64,000 nt of DNA from Bombardia bombarda (GCA_030512295.1 JAULSR010000001.1:6719001-6783000), one strand, 5' to 3'. Positions 33,949-46,194 are shown, counted from the first letter of the stretch. The notes: generated from the letters alone by a model not told the origin. A program made the numbers and translations.

Positions 33949-35229
33949 CTACCTCTTCTTAATAGACGGCCGGGGCTTGCACTCGTCAGCCTGCACGGGG
34001 TGCAGCTTCACCATGGTAGGGTAGTTGGACACGTTGCCCTGGAACCCCTTGCTCCAGTCGTAACTGGTGGCGTAGGCAAAGATGGAGCCCGTCTTGTTGA
34101 ACGTGGTGGCCGTGATGCTGCCGCCGACGTTGGGATACCCCTTGAGGCGGTGCTTGGCGTCCTTGTCCCAGAAGTGGAAGGTGCCGTCGGAGCCGGCGGT
34201 GCTGAAGGTGCCGTGCTGCGGGTGGAACGAGATGGCGTTGAGGGCGTGCACGTTAGTCACGTTTTGCGAGGGCGGGTCGCGGTGGCATTTGAAGGAGAAG
34301 TTGGAGCTGCGCAACGGTTAGTGAATCTGTAGCAGGACATAGGGGTGTGAAGTGATGGGGGATGTAGCTCACCTGCTGTCCTTGTCCTCGACATACTGAA
34401 TGGCGCATCGTCCCTCGATGCTGCCAATGGCGTACCCCTGCGAGTCGGTGAAGCAGCTGACAACACGCGTCTGCCACTTTAGGGGGCTCTGTATGGTCTT
34501 GTAGAACCGCTGGGGCTCCTTGAGGTTGACCACGTTGATGTACCGGTCCGCCGTGCCGATCACGAGCAGGTCGTTGCGAACATCCATAGTGTATACCCTC
34601 TCCTGGCACTGGAGCGTGACGGCGGCCTGCGGCTGGCGCAGATCCCAGTACTTGACCGTCTTGTCCCACGAGCCCGTGACCGCCATGGGTGTCCCGTTGC
34701 TTTCAAAGTACCGGACGACGCGGATGGGCGCATCGTGCGCAGCTATTTGTTTCGACTGGCCCGTATTGAGATCGATGCATTTGGCTTGCTTGTCTGCGCC
34801 CGCTGAGAGAACCATAGTCCCGTCCTGTAAGGGGGTGATCAGCATTTCTGACTGATTGTGACGACTACATCACCGAGGGAGAGCTGAGCTGGCTAGCTGG
34901 CCGGCTGGCTGGCTAGCGATGCGCGCGCAACAGGAAACGAAAAGCGTACACACCCTGGAGAAATCGCACGAAAAGACTGGGCCATCATGTTCTATCACTG
35001 CCCTTCCCTGGCCCTGACCGTTCGGCAGGATTTCGTAGATGCGGACTTTTTTGTCCCAACTCGCCACGGCCAAGAGGTCCTTGGGATCTGTCGGGTTCGG
35101 GTTGAAGGCGAGGGCCGTGATGCTGTCCTCGGGCGGGCTCGTGAGCTCCACGTCCTGCTTCAGGTCGCCTATTGTGTTGCTAGCTGCTGTGGCTGCCGCC
35201 GAGGTCTGGGATCCGAAAAGCCCTGCCAT
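33949..35229 (-). CDS. mRNA export factor RAE1/GLE2 (WD40), 361 aa
   Basis: RAE1 binds the nuclear pore (Nup98-type GLEBS motif) and promotes mRNA export. Minus-strand exons are 34954-35229, 34373-34824 and 33949-34306, with GTGTGT/ACAG and GTGAGC/GCAG introns, giving 361 aa, the standard length. The N-terminus MAGLFGSQTSAA is followed by WD40 blades: ISALAFNP-like ITALAFNPNPTDPKDLLAV, ASWDKKVRIYEI, LSAGADKQAKCIDL, VTGSWDKTVKYWDLRQP and STAGSDGTFHFWDKDAK. The characteristic IEGRCAIQYVEDKDS and the ending SIFAYATSYDWSKGFQGN are present. These are specific to the Rae1/Bub3 group, and length and the GFQ-type ending favour RAE1 over BUB3. Confidence 0.96.
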
Positions 35230-36671
35230 TGTGCCTGTTGTGGTCTGGCTATACAGCCCTCGCGTATGTGTTCGCGCGCAGTCGATAAGCACGGGATGAA
35301 GTGGGGTGGGTTGAGGTCGGGAGGTCGGCCGGGAATTGTGCGATGATGCTGGGACCTTGGGCTCGTTTTGGCGTCAATCAGTTCAGTCAGTCAGCGCACA
35401 TACGCAAGGCGCGAAACGAGAATGTGAAGCTCACTTCACGGTTACTGCGTGAAGCGCGCTAGTGCTGCATCAATGTGGGTCCCCAGATCTGTCACGCGCG
35501 GGCTGCTTGGTGGTCCGGGTCCTTTGCCCGCCCCCACTTCTGAAAAAATCCAATTCTGCATATAAAGAAAGTTTCGAGCGGCCGTTAGACTACTTCTTCT
35601 TCTCTTCTTCCCAGGCACCCCCTCGCCCAACAAATCGCTATCGAAGCTCACACTCGGAGAGAGCAAACACATTCGTGTGCTTTGCTCTTTCACCCACTCA
35701 ATCCAGCTTTGGGAGAAAGTCCCCGGACAAGGCTTTTTAACAAGTCGGATGCGGAAACGCGCCGCCATAGAAGCACTGCGGCTGATCTCGGCCGTCTGTC
35801 CCTTGTCTGTCTTGAGCAGCCCTGCCTATCGCGAAGTCGGCCTGCCCCTCTCATCGTGGCTTCGGTCATTCATTCCCGGGTCGGAGACCACATGGACGAA
35901 GATATGAGTCCGCGCTCTGGCTGTCTGGGATGTCTGTACCGCATGCTCGCTTTGGAGATTGGTCGATGGTGGGTGGCCGTTGCTTGGTCTGGACTGGGGA
36001 TGTTAGGCTGGCTCGAGAGTCTCTCGTCATGATACACAGTAATGCGATTGCTCGACCCTCTAAGGGGGACGAGTTACTCGACGGGGCTTATTCTTGGTGC
36101 GAGGGGGTGCTTCAAACCAATGTCCGCTTTTTGCTTTTGCCAACCATGACGCTTCTCTCGCTTGGTGCCGGGCAGCGGGACGCTGAACACTCTAGGCTTC
36201 ATTGGAAGTCAATTGTCTTTAGCTGCTCGTCGCCGGGAGAGGGATTGTTACCAACGGGGGATCCAACAGTTCACGTGATGATAACCACTTTATAGAGTCA
36301 AGCTCTGAGGGCACAGCCCGCTGAGGATTCAAAATGCGTTATGGTATCTGATTGAACACCCAAAACTTGGGTTTTTGTTGGCACACTGGGGGATCTAGGG
36401 GTTTCATGATGAGCTTCTTCTGGGCTTTCATCAGTCTACAGCGTTTTTTCCCCCCCATTTTTTTGCACGCTACACCTTTTACTATTATCCATGAATAAGA
36501 ATAATTGTCTATGATTCTGTCTTGCCTCCGTCTAATTGTTGAATCTCTTTCGAGAGACCCTGCCTCTGTTTTCCCCATGACGTTTTCCAAGTCGATTAAT
36601 AGTTGATATGTCTTCCACCCTTGAACGCCGTTTAATAACAATCCATGCCTTTCACCTCTTTATGTACTTAG
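35230..36671. other. 1.4 kb gene-free stretch
   Basis: This holds the RAE1 promoter and the ECT1 3' flank. Overlapping plus-strand frames at 35670-36030 lack any recognisable domain. A pyrimidine-rich run lies near 35595-35630. Confidence 0.55.
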
Positions 36672-38211
36672 TCACTGCTGCGCCGCCTCCTTTTTACGTT
36701 GGGCTTCTTCCAGCGCCTCGCGCTTCTTATGAGCTGCCTCTACGTCGGCTTTCATGCCCTTTGCCTTCTGACGTGCTTCATAAAGGTCTCTGCTCTTCAT
36801 AATCCTCTGCACAATGGTACCGGCATTGACCTCCTCAAACTCATGAGGTCCAATTTCGCGATAGATGCCCATCTCTTTTGGCGCAGTGTAGACGTCGTCG
36901 GTAAGCGGCATGAAGGAGGTCGGCCCGTGGTAGACTGCGTCAGGCGTGCCCCAAGGAAGCGAAGTGAGGTAAGTCTTGGTCGGAGTAAAAGGGGCGCCAA
37001 AGACGACGGCGTTGATATACTGTAGTTATTGTCAGCTCGAGGCTCAATTGAAGAGGGAGGCATCCCATCAATCTGGACAACAGACCCGACACTGGAGGAC
37101 GCAAAGCCCGCGCTCAAAAATGTTCATAATCGGGTAGTTGACTCCCTTCTCACGGTTGATGACCTCGTCATCATGAACACCGGCCACCACGAAGACCGGG
37201 CCGTAGTCGGCGCCTTTTCCTTTTCGCTCGTCGATGGCCTGCTGCGAATACCAGCCGTCCTTCTTTGCCAAGTCCTCCTCGGCTTGCGTCACCATGCGCA
37301 GAAACTCGATATGGCCGCTGGAGAAGAGATCAAATCCACCGTCGACATAGACGACCCTTTGGCCCAGCTTTGGCCCCTTGCCACGGAGCAGCTCCGTGAA
37401 AGATTTGCGTGCATCCGGTGTATCTCTGGCCGCTGGTTCCTTGTTACCGACAGACCAGAACCACACATCGGCGCCAGGGTTCTTGGCCGTCTCGTCAGTT
37501 GCATACAGCCTGATCCTCCCCAGCATGGACGCGCCAGTCGCCTTGCGCTCCGCCTCGGTCCCGTGGCCCTCTGTGCCGGCTAGCATCTTCTCCAGCGACT
37601 TGATGAAGTGGCCCTTTGTGCAGAGCAGCATGCGGCCGACAAGGTCAGTGGTCGAGATGCTCGGGGTCCGCTTAACAACCTTGAAGCGATCGGCGGCCTT
37701 GACGAAGCGGTAGCAGTCTTCTCCGCTGCTGTCCGACGTGATGTCGTCCCCGTGGACTACGTACTTGCAGCCAAAGTGGCTGATCCAGTCCAGCTGGGTC
37801 ACGTACGGAGCGTTAGGGATGGATTTAGTCACCCATCGGCATGCATCAGTAGCAAGGAGACTTGAAGGGGGAAAAGATGGAGTCAGCTGGGCACTCCGTG
37901 TTGAGAGTCCAAGGTTGGAGAGCTCCTTTACCGTTCCCGTAGGGTCATGACTGTTGGACCCTTGTTCTCGAGGATCTCCTCGTCTGAATGAACTCCTACG
38001 TAGAGCTCGTCTCCCAGCTGGCGGGCCTGGACCACAGCTCCGGCATGCCCTGGGTATCAAGCGTTAGTAGACTGGCCCTTGAGCTCAAGGGGGCATTAAC
38101 ATGGAACGAACCGTGGTGGAAGAAATCAAAGCACCCATCGACCCAGAGTCGCCCCTCGAGCAGCTCTGGTGCAGGGTCTCCGGGCGGGCGAGTGTCATCG
38201 GTGGCGGTCAT
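36672..38211 (-). CDS. ECT1: Ethanolamine-phosphate cytidylyltransferase, 446 aa
   Basis: This enzyme makes CDP-ethanolamine in the Kennedy pathway to phosphatidylethanolamine. Minus-strand exons are 38112-38211, 37932-38049, 37086-37860 and 36672-37019. Two cytidylyltransferase domains are visible. The first has VDGCFDFFHHGHAGAV (HxGH at residues 32-35, split by intron 1) and KRTPSISTTDLVGRM. The second has VDGGFDLFSSGHIEFL and NYPIMNIFERGLCVLQC, continuing after intron 3 as YINAVVFGAPFTP. The C-terminus is a charged helix rich in Lys, Glu and Ala. Two domains separate it from the single-domain choline enzyme. Intron 1 starts GTTCGT and intron 2 ends AAG, both slightly unusual. It diverges from the flavin monooxygenase gene. 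Confidence 0.96.
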
Positions 38212-38842
38212 TTTGTATTAGGTCAGGAGATTGGTAGCTGTGGTGATGATAATGGGTATCCTAGGAATAAGTGCCCAGTTCTTGATTAAGCTCTGTTAAC
38301 TTGAGTTGTATTGATAAAGTCAGGGGATGGATTTATGATTCCGTGTCCTAATAAAACAAAATATCAAGACCGCAAGTACTAGAACGCTACTGGGCAAATG
38401 AGGTGAATTTCCTTTTGCCAGGGAAGTACGTACCGTAACTTGCAACATCCATCACAAGCTTGCGAAGCCGGTCGGGATTAAGGAGTAAGGTAGCTACCCC
38501 CGCTGCCCTGAAGCTTTCCCGATCGGGCGCAGATTGCCCTGAGTGCCGGGCCATGACACAGGGCCCCAACAGCTGTCCCTCGACCCCTCTTTTTCATTCT
38601 GCCCATGCCCCAGGCTATCGCAATTTTGTCGCAAAATGGAAGGCGGTGGCCCATGACGCGAAGCCAGCCTCTCCACTTGTCCAAGGTACGTAAAACGCTG
38701 TACTGGTTTACCCCCACCATTTCCACTGCACCTTCCATGTTACAGGTATCACGGCCAAATTCTACCAAGGTCATTCTGAGAAACTTGGACAAGTCACCTC
38801 CAGTTTCATTCCATTTCTCTATATACAGCCGGACAACTTGGA
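38212..38842. promoter_or_regulatory. Divergent promoter region, ECT1 and flavin monooxygenase
   Basis: This 631-bp space between two outward-facing start codons must contain both promoters. No specific motif is claimed. Confidence 0.55.
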
Positions 38843-40282
38843 ATGAGCATGGGTTCTCAGGCGCCAAAGCAATTTGACGTGAAAAAGATTGTGATTATTG
38901 GGGCGGGTCCGTCGGGGCTTGCTGCGGCCAAGTATCTGCTTGCTCAGAAGGCGTTTGAGAGCGTCGTCATCTTCGAGCAACAGTATGAGGTAGGCGGCGT
39001 CTGGAACTACAGCGCGACGGCATCGCAGACGCTGCATGTTCCTCAAGTGAGCGTCGACTGTCCTCCCGATCCGCCCCTTCGACCCAAGGACACGCCTCCC
39101 GTCTTCCCCACGCCCATGTATGAGGTCTTGCACACCAATATCCCCCGCTCTTTGATGCAATTTTCAGACCTTCCCCTTCCCCAGGACTCCCTCATATTCC
39201 CCTCGCGACAAGACGTGCAGGCCTACCTTGTGAAGTATGCCGCCGATATCCGACATCTCATCAGATTCTCCACGCAGGTCCAAGATGTTCGCTTGCGGCA
39301 AGATAACGGACGGGACCAGTGGGACGTGGACGTGCTCTCGCTGGAGACGGGCGAGGTGGACACAACCACCTATGACGCTGTTGTCGTGGCCTCGGGCCAC
39401 TATTCCATCACCTACATGCCCGATGTGAAGAACATTGCGGTATTTCACGCGGCACATCCTGGTGTGGTCTCGCATTCCAAGCATTATCGGACTGCTGAGG
39501 GGTTTGCCAACAAGAAGGTGGTTGCCGTTGGTAATGCAGCATCAGGGCTTGATATAGCCTCTCAAATAAGCCGCGTCTGCAAGAAGCCCTTGTTATTATC
39601 AGTTCGGACTGCTACACCGAAGCCCAGTTTGGAGTTCTCGGGAGGCGAAGAAGTGCCGGTGATAGAAGAATTTTTGGTGGACGAGAGGGGCGTCAGATTC
39701 CAAGACGGTCGGGTTGAAAAAGACATTGATGCTGTGATCTTCGCAACCGGCTATCTGTTCACTTTCCCCTTCCTTACCTCGCTGAAGCCCCCTCTGGTCA
39801 CGAATGGTCGGCGGGTGTATGGGGTTTACAAGGAGCTATTCGACATTGATCATCCGACGTTGGCGTTTCCTGGTTTGCCGATCAAGGTAACTCCAATTTC
39901 CATGTCGGAGACCCAGGGCGCTATAATCTCGAGAACGTGGGCAAACCTACTGCCACTGCCTGGGCCGGAAGAAATGAGGAAATGGGAGAGCGAAGAGGCC
40001 GAGAAGAGAGGTCCTTCTTTCCATGTCTGGCCTAAGGGCGGCGATATAGAGTACATAAACGCGATGCATGACTGGCTCATGAGATCGCGAACCTCGGGGA
40101 AGGAGCCGCCATACTGGAACGAAGAGCTGGTCTGGCAAAGGCAGATCTTTGCCGAAGCCAAGCTCAAGTTCGAGAAGGAGGGTCAAAAGGCCCATTCTCT
40201 TGCAGAGCTCGGGTTTGAGTACCGCCCTCAACAGGATCCAGACACAGCTGGAGGCTCTGCGCCAGCGGAAACACTTCTGTAA
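38843..40282 (+). CDS. Flavin-containing monooxygenase-like oxidoreductase, 479 aa
   Basis: A single-exon gene encodes this predicted FAD- and NADPH-dependent monooxygenase. The FAD site is IVIIGAGPSGLAAAKYL (GAGPSG at 20-25). The second dinucleotide site is VVAVGNAASGLDIA, with Asn in place of the first variable residue. The FMO-type signature region reads HPGVVSHSKHYR, lacking the classical leading Phe. The ATGY motif is present (DAVIFATGYLFTFPF). Length and order of motifs match fungal FMO-like proteins, including those related to yeast Fmo1. The substrate cannot be inferred. It could act on thiols or in xenobiotic metabolism. The ATG at 38843 is used; a second in-frame ATG lies two codons downstream. 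Confidence 0.9.
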   Translation: MSMGSQAPKQFDVKKIVIIGAGPSGLAAAKYLLAQKAFESVVIFEQQYEVGGVWNYSATASQTLHVPQVSVDCPPDPPLRPKDTPPVFPTPMYEVLHTNIPRSLMQFSDLPLPQDSLIFPSRQDVQAYLVKYAADIRHLIRFSTQVQDVRLRQDNGRDQWDVDVLSLETGEVDTTTYDAVVVASGHYSITYMPDVKNIAVFHAAHPGVVSHSKHYRTAEGFANKKVVAVGNAASGLDIASQISRVCKKPLLLSVRTATPKPSLEFSGGEEVPVIEEFLVDERGVRFQDGRVEKDIDAVIFATGYLFTFPFLTSLKPPLVTNGRRVYGVYKELFDIDHPTLAFPGLPIKVTPISMSETQGAIISRTWANLLPLPGPEEMRKWESEEAEKRGPSFHVWPKGGDIEYINAMHDWLMRSRTSGKEPPYWNEELVWQRQIFAEAKLKFEKEGQKAHSLAELGFEYRPQQDPDTAGGSAPAETLL

Positions 40283-41054
40283 AAATGTTTGGCGGCGATT
40301 CTGATCGGCTGCATTTCGCAACTGCAGCCACCAAGGAGAGAAACTGCGAGAAGCCGGATTGTTATGTCAGCATCTGAGACAAGAAGGCCACTTAGCGCTT
40401 TGTACTACACAGTACCTTGCTTGATACCTTACCCAACACAATTCTGCACGTGGAAACCTTCAACGGCCACCTATGGGAGCGATTGATCGGCACCGGCCAT
40501 TGGGTATCAATTCATGGGTTTTTGATATCAATTCCGATCTTTGGATGTGAATGCCGTCCACTGCTCAACGGTTCGACGGAGAAGCCAGAGGGCTTGGGGG
40601 ACTGGGGGACTGGGGGTAAACGACATCCCCGCCTCCTACCCCGGCAAGATGCAGCCGGGAGCGAACCGGCTTACGGTAGCGATGACACGGATATACACGT
40701 GTAATGGGTAGGGCGTGGGCAGTTCTATGGTTTGCGACGCTACCTAGGTATTTATTACCGTGATTACACCCATTTTTGACGTGCTCCTCGCCGCGAATTT
40801 GTAATCAAGCCGAACCAGAGGAGGACAAGGGCTCTTATCAATTGGATCTACAAAGTACCTTATACGCCGTTACCTGCCAACCAACAACCTAAGGTATCTA
40901 GGTACCTACCTACCTACTGATAAGATAGTGGAGGTAACTTCCATTACCACCTCCCCCGAGGTCTCTCGCAGTCATCCTTACACAAAGTATATACACTTTT
41001 TAATCTTCTTTGTAGCTCTAAAAAGGAAGCTCAATACACCTACCTTACCAAGCC
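40283..41054. other. Intergenic space upstream of the Aro8-type aminotransferase
   Basis: This is 772 bp between two co-directional genes. It contains a duplicated GGGGGACTG unit near 40596-40614 and TACC-type tetranucleotide repeats at about 40896-40920, which recur elsewhere in the window. TATA-like and CT-rich sequence lies near 40985-41010. Confidence 0.55.
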
Positions 41055-43439
41055 ATGGATGCTCGGTCTTCATACCATGATGCCCGTGCCACGGCGCCGG
41101 GCACATCCAATGCTCCTGCTTCTGCAAGTGAGGACGAGAAGCCGTTCCCGGTTGATCTAAGTCACTACTTCTCCAAGGTCTCCAAAGCCCGAGTCCCCAG
41201 CCGGATGAAGGAATACTACAAGCTGTTTCTCATTCCCGGCATTGGAAATCTAGCTGGCGGTTTGTTTTATTTTACTTTGTCAAGATCAAAACGCCATGAA
41301 GCTGTCTATCTCTCTCTCTATCCCCACATTATCTTCTTGCAATCTTATATCATCATCACCACCACCATCATCATCATCATCATCTTGGGTCACGTTCCTC
41401 AACGCTGACATGTCCCCCCTCTTCGACGGCCCCCTTATCAAGGCCTACCCAACCGTCGATTCTTCCCCTTCGACACACTAGAGGCCCAGACCGCAAAGCC
41501 CGAGCGATGGACGCCGACGCCGAACTACCCGGACGACTACGAGCTCATAGCTGCTCCCGTGACCAAAGGCGGCGGCAATGGTAGCCCGTCATCGCCGCCC
41601 TCCGAGACCGACCCCGACCCCTCGGCCGCCTCGCACATCGCCGTTCCCTCCGAGTCGAGCGAGAGCGACATGTTCAAGCGCATCGACCTGGCCACCGCCC
41701 TGCAGTACGGCCTCGCCCAGGGCTACCCGCCCTTGCTCTCCTGGATCCGCCAGTTCACGCGCGAGAACCTGCACCCCAACGTGCCCTACCGTGACGGGCC
41801 CGAGGTCGTCCTGACCTGCGGCTCCACCGACGGCTTCTCCAAGACGCTCGACCTGTTTGTCGACTCGTGGAGCGAGGGCGACGACATCACCAAGCGCCCG
41901 GGAATCCTGTGCGAGACCTTTGTCTACGCCAGCATCCTATCCCAGTCGCAGCCGCGCGGCGTGCAGTTTGCCCCTGTCACTGCTGATGAGGGCGGCATGC
42001 TGGTCAAGGGCGAGGGCGCGCTCGAGGACGTCTTGGCCAACTGGGATCCGGCAAGAGGCAGGAGGCCGCATCTGATGTATACTGTGACGTGGGTTACCCT
42101 TGCTTCCAAGATACCACGATAGCTACATAGCTTCACACACACAAATGCATACACGAACCACTGACATAGACACCCTCCCTGCACAGGTTAGGCCACAACC
42201 CTTCAGGCATCGTCCTCTCCGTCGAGCGCAGAAAGGAGATTTATGCCGTCTGCAGCAAGTACGACGTCATCATCGTCGAGGACGAGCCGTACTGGTATCT
42301 GCAGTTCCCATCCGCCGCCATCGAGGAGGCAAAGGCGCGGGACCAGCCGCTGCCGCCATCAGCAGACGACCTCCTCTCAGAGTCATCGTCGTCCTCCTCC
42401 TCTTCATCATCCGAGGAAGGATACACCCACGGCATAAACGGAGGCGGCAAGTCCTCCGGATACGAGTTCCTCGACTCGCTCACCCCCTCCTTCCTCAGCA
42501 TCGACACAGAGGGCCGCGTCGTCCGCCTCGACACCTTTTCCAAAACCATCGCCCCAGGCTGCCGTCTCGGCTGGATCACCGCCCAGCCCGAGCTTATCGA
42601 TCGCTATGTCCGGTACGTCTCACTATCCCCTCAACCCATCATCCCCTTTCCCCATTCACTAACACAACCCCCCCCTCCCCCCAAACTCCAGCATAGCCGA
42701 ATCCTCCACCCAACAACCCTCAGGCTTCGTCCAAGCCATGGTCGCCGAGCTCGTCATGGGCCCCCAGCCCGCCGCCACCACCGCCTCCTTCATGGCCCGC
42801 CGCACCCCGCGAGAGAAAGCCGCCTTCTCCGGCTGGAAGATGGACGGCTGGGTCCGCTGGCTCTCGGGTCTCCGCGGCATGTACGAGCGCCGCATGGCCC
42901 GCATGTGCCGTATCCTCGACGCCGGCATGTACCAGCTCAAGACCGGCACCCCCGTCCGCGCCGCCGACGCCGACTGGGGCGTCGTCACAAAGACGCAGCT
43001 CTTCGACTACAAGTGGCCCCGCGGCGGCATGTTTGTCTGGCTGCGCATGTCGTTTGAGAACCACCCGCTCTGGCAGGCGCCCGGCGGCGGTGGCGACATC
43101 GCCATCATCGACGGCCCCGTCCTCGGCCTCGCCCTCATGATGTTCCTTACCACTAAGCCCTACCTCGCCCTCGTCAGCGTCGGCAGCATGTTCAGCGCCT
43201 CGGACGAGATCCGCGCCAAGCTCGGCTGGGCCTGGTACCGCCTGTGCTTCGCCGCCGAGAGCGAGGAGAAGGTCGACGCGACCACCCAGGGGTTTGTTGA
43301 CGGCGTGCACAAGTTCTGGCGCATCAAGAGCGTAGAGGAGATTGAAAAGTACTACAAGCTGTCGGGGGCGACGGCGTCGGCCGATGTCGAGGACTTGAGC
43401 ATGGAGATGGCGCAGCTGGGTGCGTTTATGGGCTGTTGA
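41055..43439 (+). CDS. Aromatic aminotransferase, Aro8-like (PLP fold type I), 674 aa
   Basis: The predicted enzyme transfers amino groups between aromatic amino acids (or 2-aminoadipate) and 2-oxoacids. Exons are 41055-41259, 41443-42088, 42187-42612 and 42692-43439, giving 674 aa. The N-terminal block is DLSHYFSKVSKARVPSRMK, and splicing creates GGLPNRRFFPFDTLEAQT. The fold-type I core shows LTCGSTDGFSKTLDLF, then TLGHNPSGIVLSVERR, VIIVEDEPYWYLQFP and the PLP lysine K403 in FSKTIAPGCRLGW. The C-terminal GGMFVWLRMSF and YRLCFAAESEE fit Aro8. It is longer than the usual 500-580 aa. The excess lies in two low-complexity insertions: Gly/Ser/Pro/Asp near residues 108-135 and a Ser run (SSSSSSSSSSEE) before the active-site segment. 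A kynurenine or branched-chain enzyme is less likely. Confidence 0.92.
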
Positions 43440-44113
43440 TGTTCGTGCATGGCAGCTACAGCTATTGGGCGGGGTTGTGAGACATTGTGTGACGTTATGC
43501 AAAGGGCAAAGAAGGAATCAGGTGAGGGGAGCTTAGTCTGGGTCTAGGGAGCCGAGTTGTTTCCACCCTATTCGTAGGTAGGCTGGTTACTGGATAAACG
43601 ACGGCATGCCGGTACGGTCAATAAAGCAAATACAAGGAAGAAATACGTACAAAATGACAATAATGATTATGACATGCGATGTGCCACTATATCAGGAGGC
43701 ATACACCACTCTCTCTAATGCGACAATGGTAAAGCAATAAGGTCCACAAACAAGGCAGGCATGTCATAATGTGAGCAGAACTTTTGGGCAGCCGATTCCC
43801 GTGTTTATGTCATGTTTATTTGTATTAGTCGTGAATCTTGGTTTTGGTTCGAGAGGTGTTTTATTCTCTTCCAAGATTTGGCCAGACTGCCTGCTGCTAT
43901 AAGCTCAAACCACTTGCTCTAAGATAAGTCATGCGCAAAAGCGGACAAAGATGGCTCGCTCCAGAACCAACAGTCTACATATCACGCGGTAGGAGTCATA
44001 TGCTTGATCGGTATCAGAGTTCATTGAAGGTGTGTTTCTGCACATTCCTAATCCATAACGCCGAAGAAGCAACCACGCAGCCATTCCCATCCCTTTCAGA
44101 AAAGACAACCACC
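43440..44113. other. Convergent intergenic space
   Basis: These 674 bp hold the 3' flanks of the aminotransferase and L4 genes. No gene or notable repeat is present. Confidence 0.6.
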
Positions 44114-45428
44114 CTAGTTCTCGAGGAGGAGCTCGCTGAACGTGGCGGGCAGAGCCAGGGGCTTGCCGTTCTTAGCCTTGATGGAGCCAAGGTTCTCCTT
44201 GGCGAAGGTCGAGGCGTAAGGGTTCTGGCGGAGCATGATCTGCTTGTTCTTGAGGGGGTTCTTCTTCTGGACGTGAGTGCGCTTGGTGCGGGCCTCACCC
44301 TTGGGTCCGTTGAGGACGCTCTGGATTTCAGAGGAGTTGATGAGACGGGTAAGGTCGGACTGGGCGACGATGCTGTTGGGGAGGAAGAAGCCCTTCTTGC
44401 TGTCGTAGACGGAGTCGAGCTGCTTGATGGCGGCAGAGGTCCAGACGATGAAACGTCCGAGGTGACCACCGGGGGCGAGCTGGAGAAGGTTGAGCGCGTC
44501 CACGGGGCAGGTCTCGACACCGGGGATGTTGCGGAATCCCTTGACGAGATCCTTTCCGTCGGTCTCGGCGGAGTAGACGACGAGGGGACCACGTCTCTGG
44601 CGGTGACGGCGGCCTCTCATCTTACCCTTACCGGCACGGAGCTTCTTGGAAAGCTTGACCTTCTCAACATCGGGACCGGCACCGACAGCCTTAAGGAGGC
44701 CAAGGGCAGCAGCGGTCTTGGCGTACGCAGCACCATCGAAAGACGCGGAGTCGACGACGAGGGGAACCTCGGGGACGGTAGCGACCTGGTGGCCACGGGC
44801 CATCAGGAGAGGGGTGACAGCGGAAGCGGCAAGAGCAGAGGCAGTAGCGAAGCGCCTAGCGCGAAAAAGTTAGAACAGGGCCCTCAACATCTCGATTTTG
44901 CGAATTGGAGCCACATACTTCTGTCCCTGGTTGATCTTGACGTGCCACTTTCTCCAGATCTTGGTGGGGGCGAACATGCGGCCGGATCTGCACATGTTAC
45001 CGAAGGCAGCCTGACCGGCACGGTGAGTACCACCACCGGAGACACGGGGAATACGGGCGACAGCGCGACCTGAAATTCAATCCATGTCAGTAATCAAGTC
45101 CCTGACTTTTCTTGATTTGCCGATGCGTGTCTGAAATCCAAGCCATCTCGAATCCAACCCGTCCAGATCCTTCGTCGTCCCAGATTTCAGACACACACTG
45201 CAAGCGATCCAGGGATCACTGACCAGTTCCCCAGGACTCAGCAGAGGTCTGGTGACCAGCCTTCTCGCTGACGGAGTACGGCTGCCTCTTGTTCTTGGCC
45301 ATGCCGGTGTGGACGTGCTTCACGATGTCGGGGCGGATGGGGGCGCCGAAGACCTTGGGGAGGACCTCGGTGGCACCGGTGGCCTTGCCATCGGCGCCGA
45401 GAATGGAGACGGTAGGTCGGGAGGCCAT
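44114..45428 (-). CDS. RPL4: 60S ribosomal protein L4 (uL4), 365 aa
   Basis: This structural protein of the large ribosomal subunit extends a loop into the exit tunnel. Minus-strand exons are 45224-45428, 44919-45069 and 44114-44855, with GTCAGT/TCAG and GTATGT/CTAG introns, giving 365 aa. The N-terminus is MASRPTVSILGADGKATG. The tunnel loop includes RIPRVSGGGTHRAGQAAFGN and MFAPTKIWRKWHVKINQGQK. Later blocks are KMRGRRHRQRRGPLVVY and RNIPGVETCPVDALNLLQLA. An apparent intron in the 5' untranslated region (45449-45560, GTAAGC to ACAG) ends 20 bp before the ATG, as is common in fungal ribosomal protein genes. Codon choice is strongly biased to C- and G-ending codons, consistent with high expression. 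Confidence 0.97.
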
Positions 45429-46194
45429 TTTGTCGTCGAGTGTCCGGTCTGTGGTGGAAGAAGAATGAGAAATTAGCGGCCAGAAATTAATATCTTCCGT
45501 CGAAGTGTCGAGAGGAAGCTCCAGGGAGTATCAATTCGTGGAATGGGCGGGCATGCTTACCTCGTTAGTTGGGCGTCGGACAGATTTGTTGAAGTTGCAA
45601 AAAGATCGCCAAATGAAATTTTGGATATTTGCGTCGAAGTGCGTTCGTGGGGCCGCCTAGGCGCAGCCTCCAGGCCCTAATCCACACTAGTCCGAAAGTG
45701 GATGGGGATTTCACCCGCTTTTCAGGTGGGCTGCACCCCGCCAGCTGGCAGCCACTCGACTTTGTTTCTTTGACTTTTCAAATTAGCGTCTCTTTTTCAG
45801 CATCTGTACCTGTCTTTAAACCGCAATCGTCAAACTGAAGGTTACAGTAACAGATCACATGCATCTTAAAGGTCTCAACTCCCTTGGTCCTACGGGATAT
45901 GTTTTAACATGATTGAGCTAACTGGGATGTTTAATCATGCCTAAACAATGCCAGAAATCGCCGCCAAAAACTTGGTTATGGAATGACAGCAACACTGAGA
46001 ATTCCCTCCAATTTCAAGATACCTTCATAACTATCATTAGTCGTCAAGCCACCTCGCCACAGGATGTCACCTCACCCCCCCACCCCCCCCCCCCCCCTCC
46101 TCCCTTGTATACAAGTACAGCAAGTGCTTATCCCATCACGGCTCCATCATCACCACCTGGGCACCAACATTACCACTATATTTCCCAAGCATGC
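45429..46194. other. L4 promoter and exopolygalacturonase 3' flank
   Basis: This includes the L4 5' untranslated intron (45449-45560), its upstream region, and C-rich tracts: seven C at 46075-46081 and fifteen at 46083-46097, split by one A. No further gene is supported. Confidence 0.6.
45449..45560 (-). other. Probable 5' untranslated intron of RPL4
   Basis: On the minus strand GAG-GTAAGC begins the segment and CCACCACAG ends it 20 bases before the start codon. The length of 112 bp is typical. The inference rests on splice signals only. Confidence 0.6.

Noticed and set aside
40630..40700. T-arm-like hairpin suggesting a tRNA (AGCCGG, loop, CCGGCT)
   Set aside because: The loop does not fit the TPsiC consensus and no acceptor stem, D arm or anticodon arm can be formed around it. 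No tRNA was found in the window.
38843..43439. Flavin monooxygenase next to an aminotransferase as a secondary-metabolite cluster
   Set aside because: There is no polyketide, nonribosomal peptide, terpene or prenyltransferase backbone gene nearby, and neighbours are housekeeping genes.
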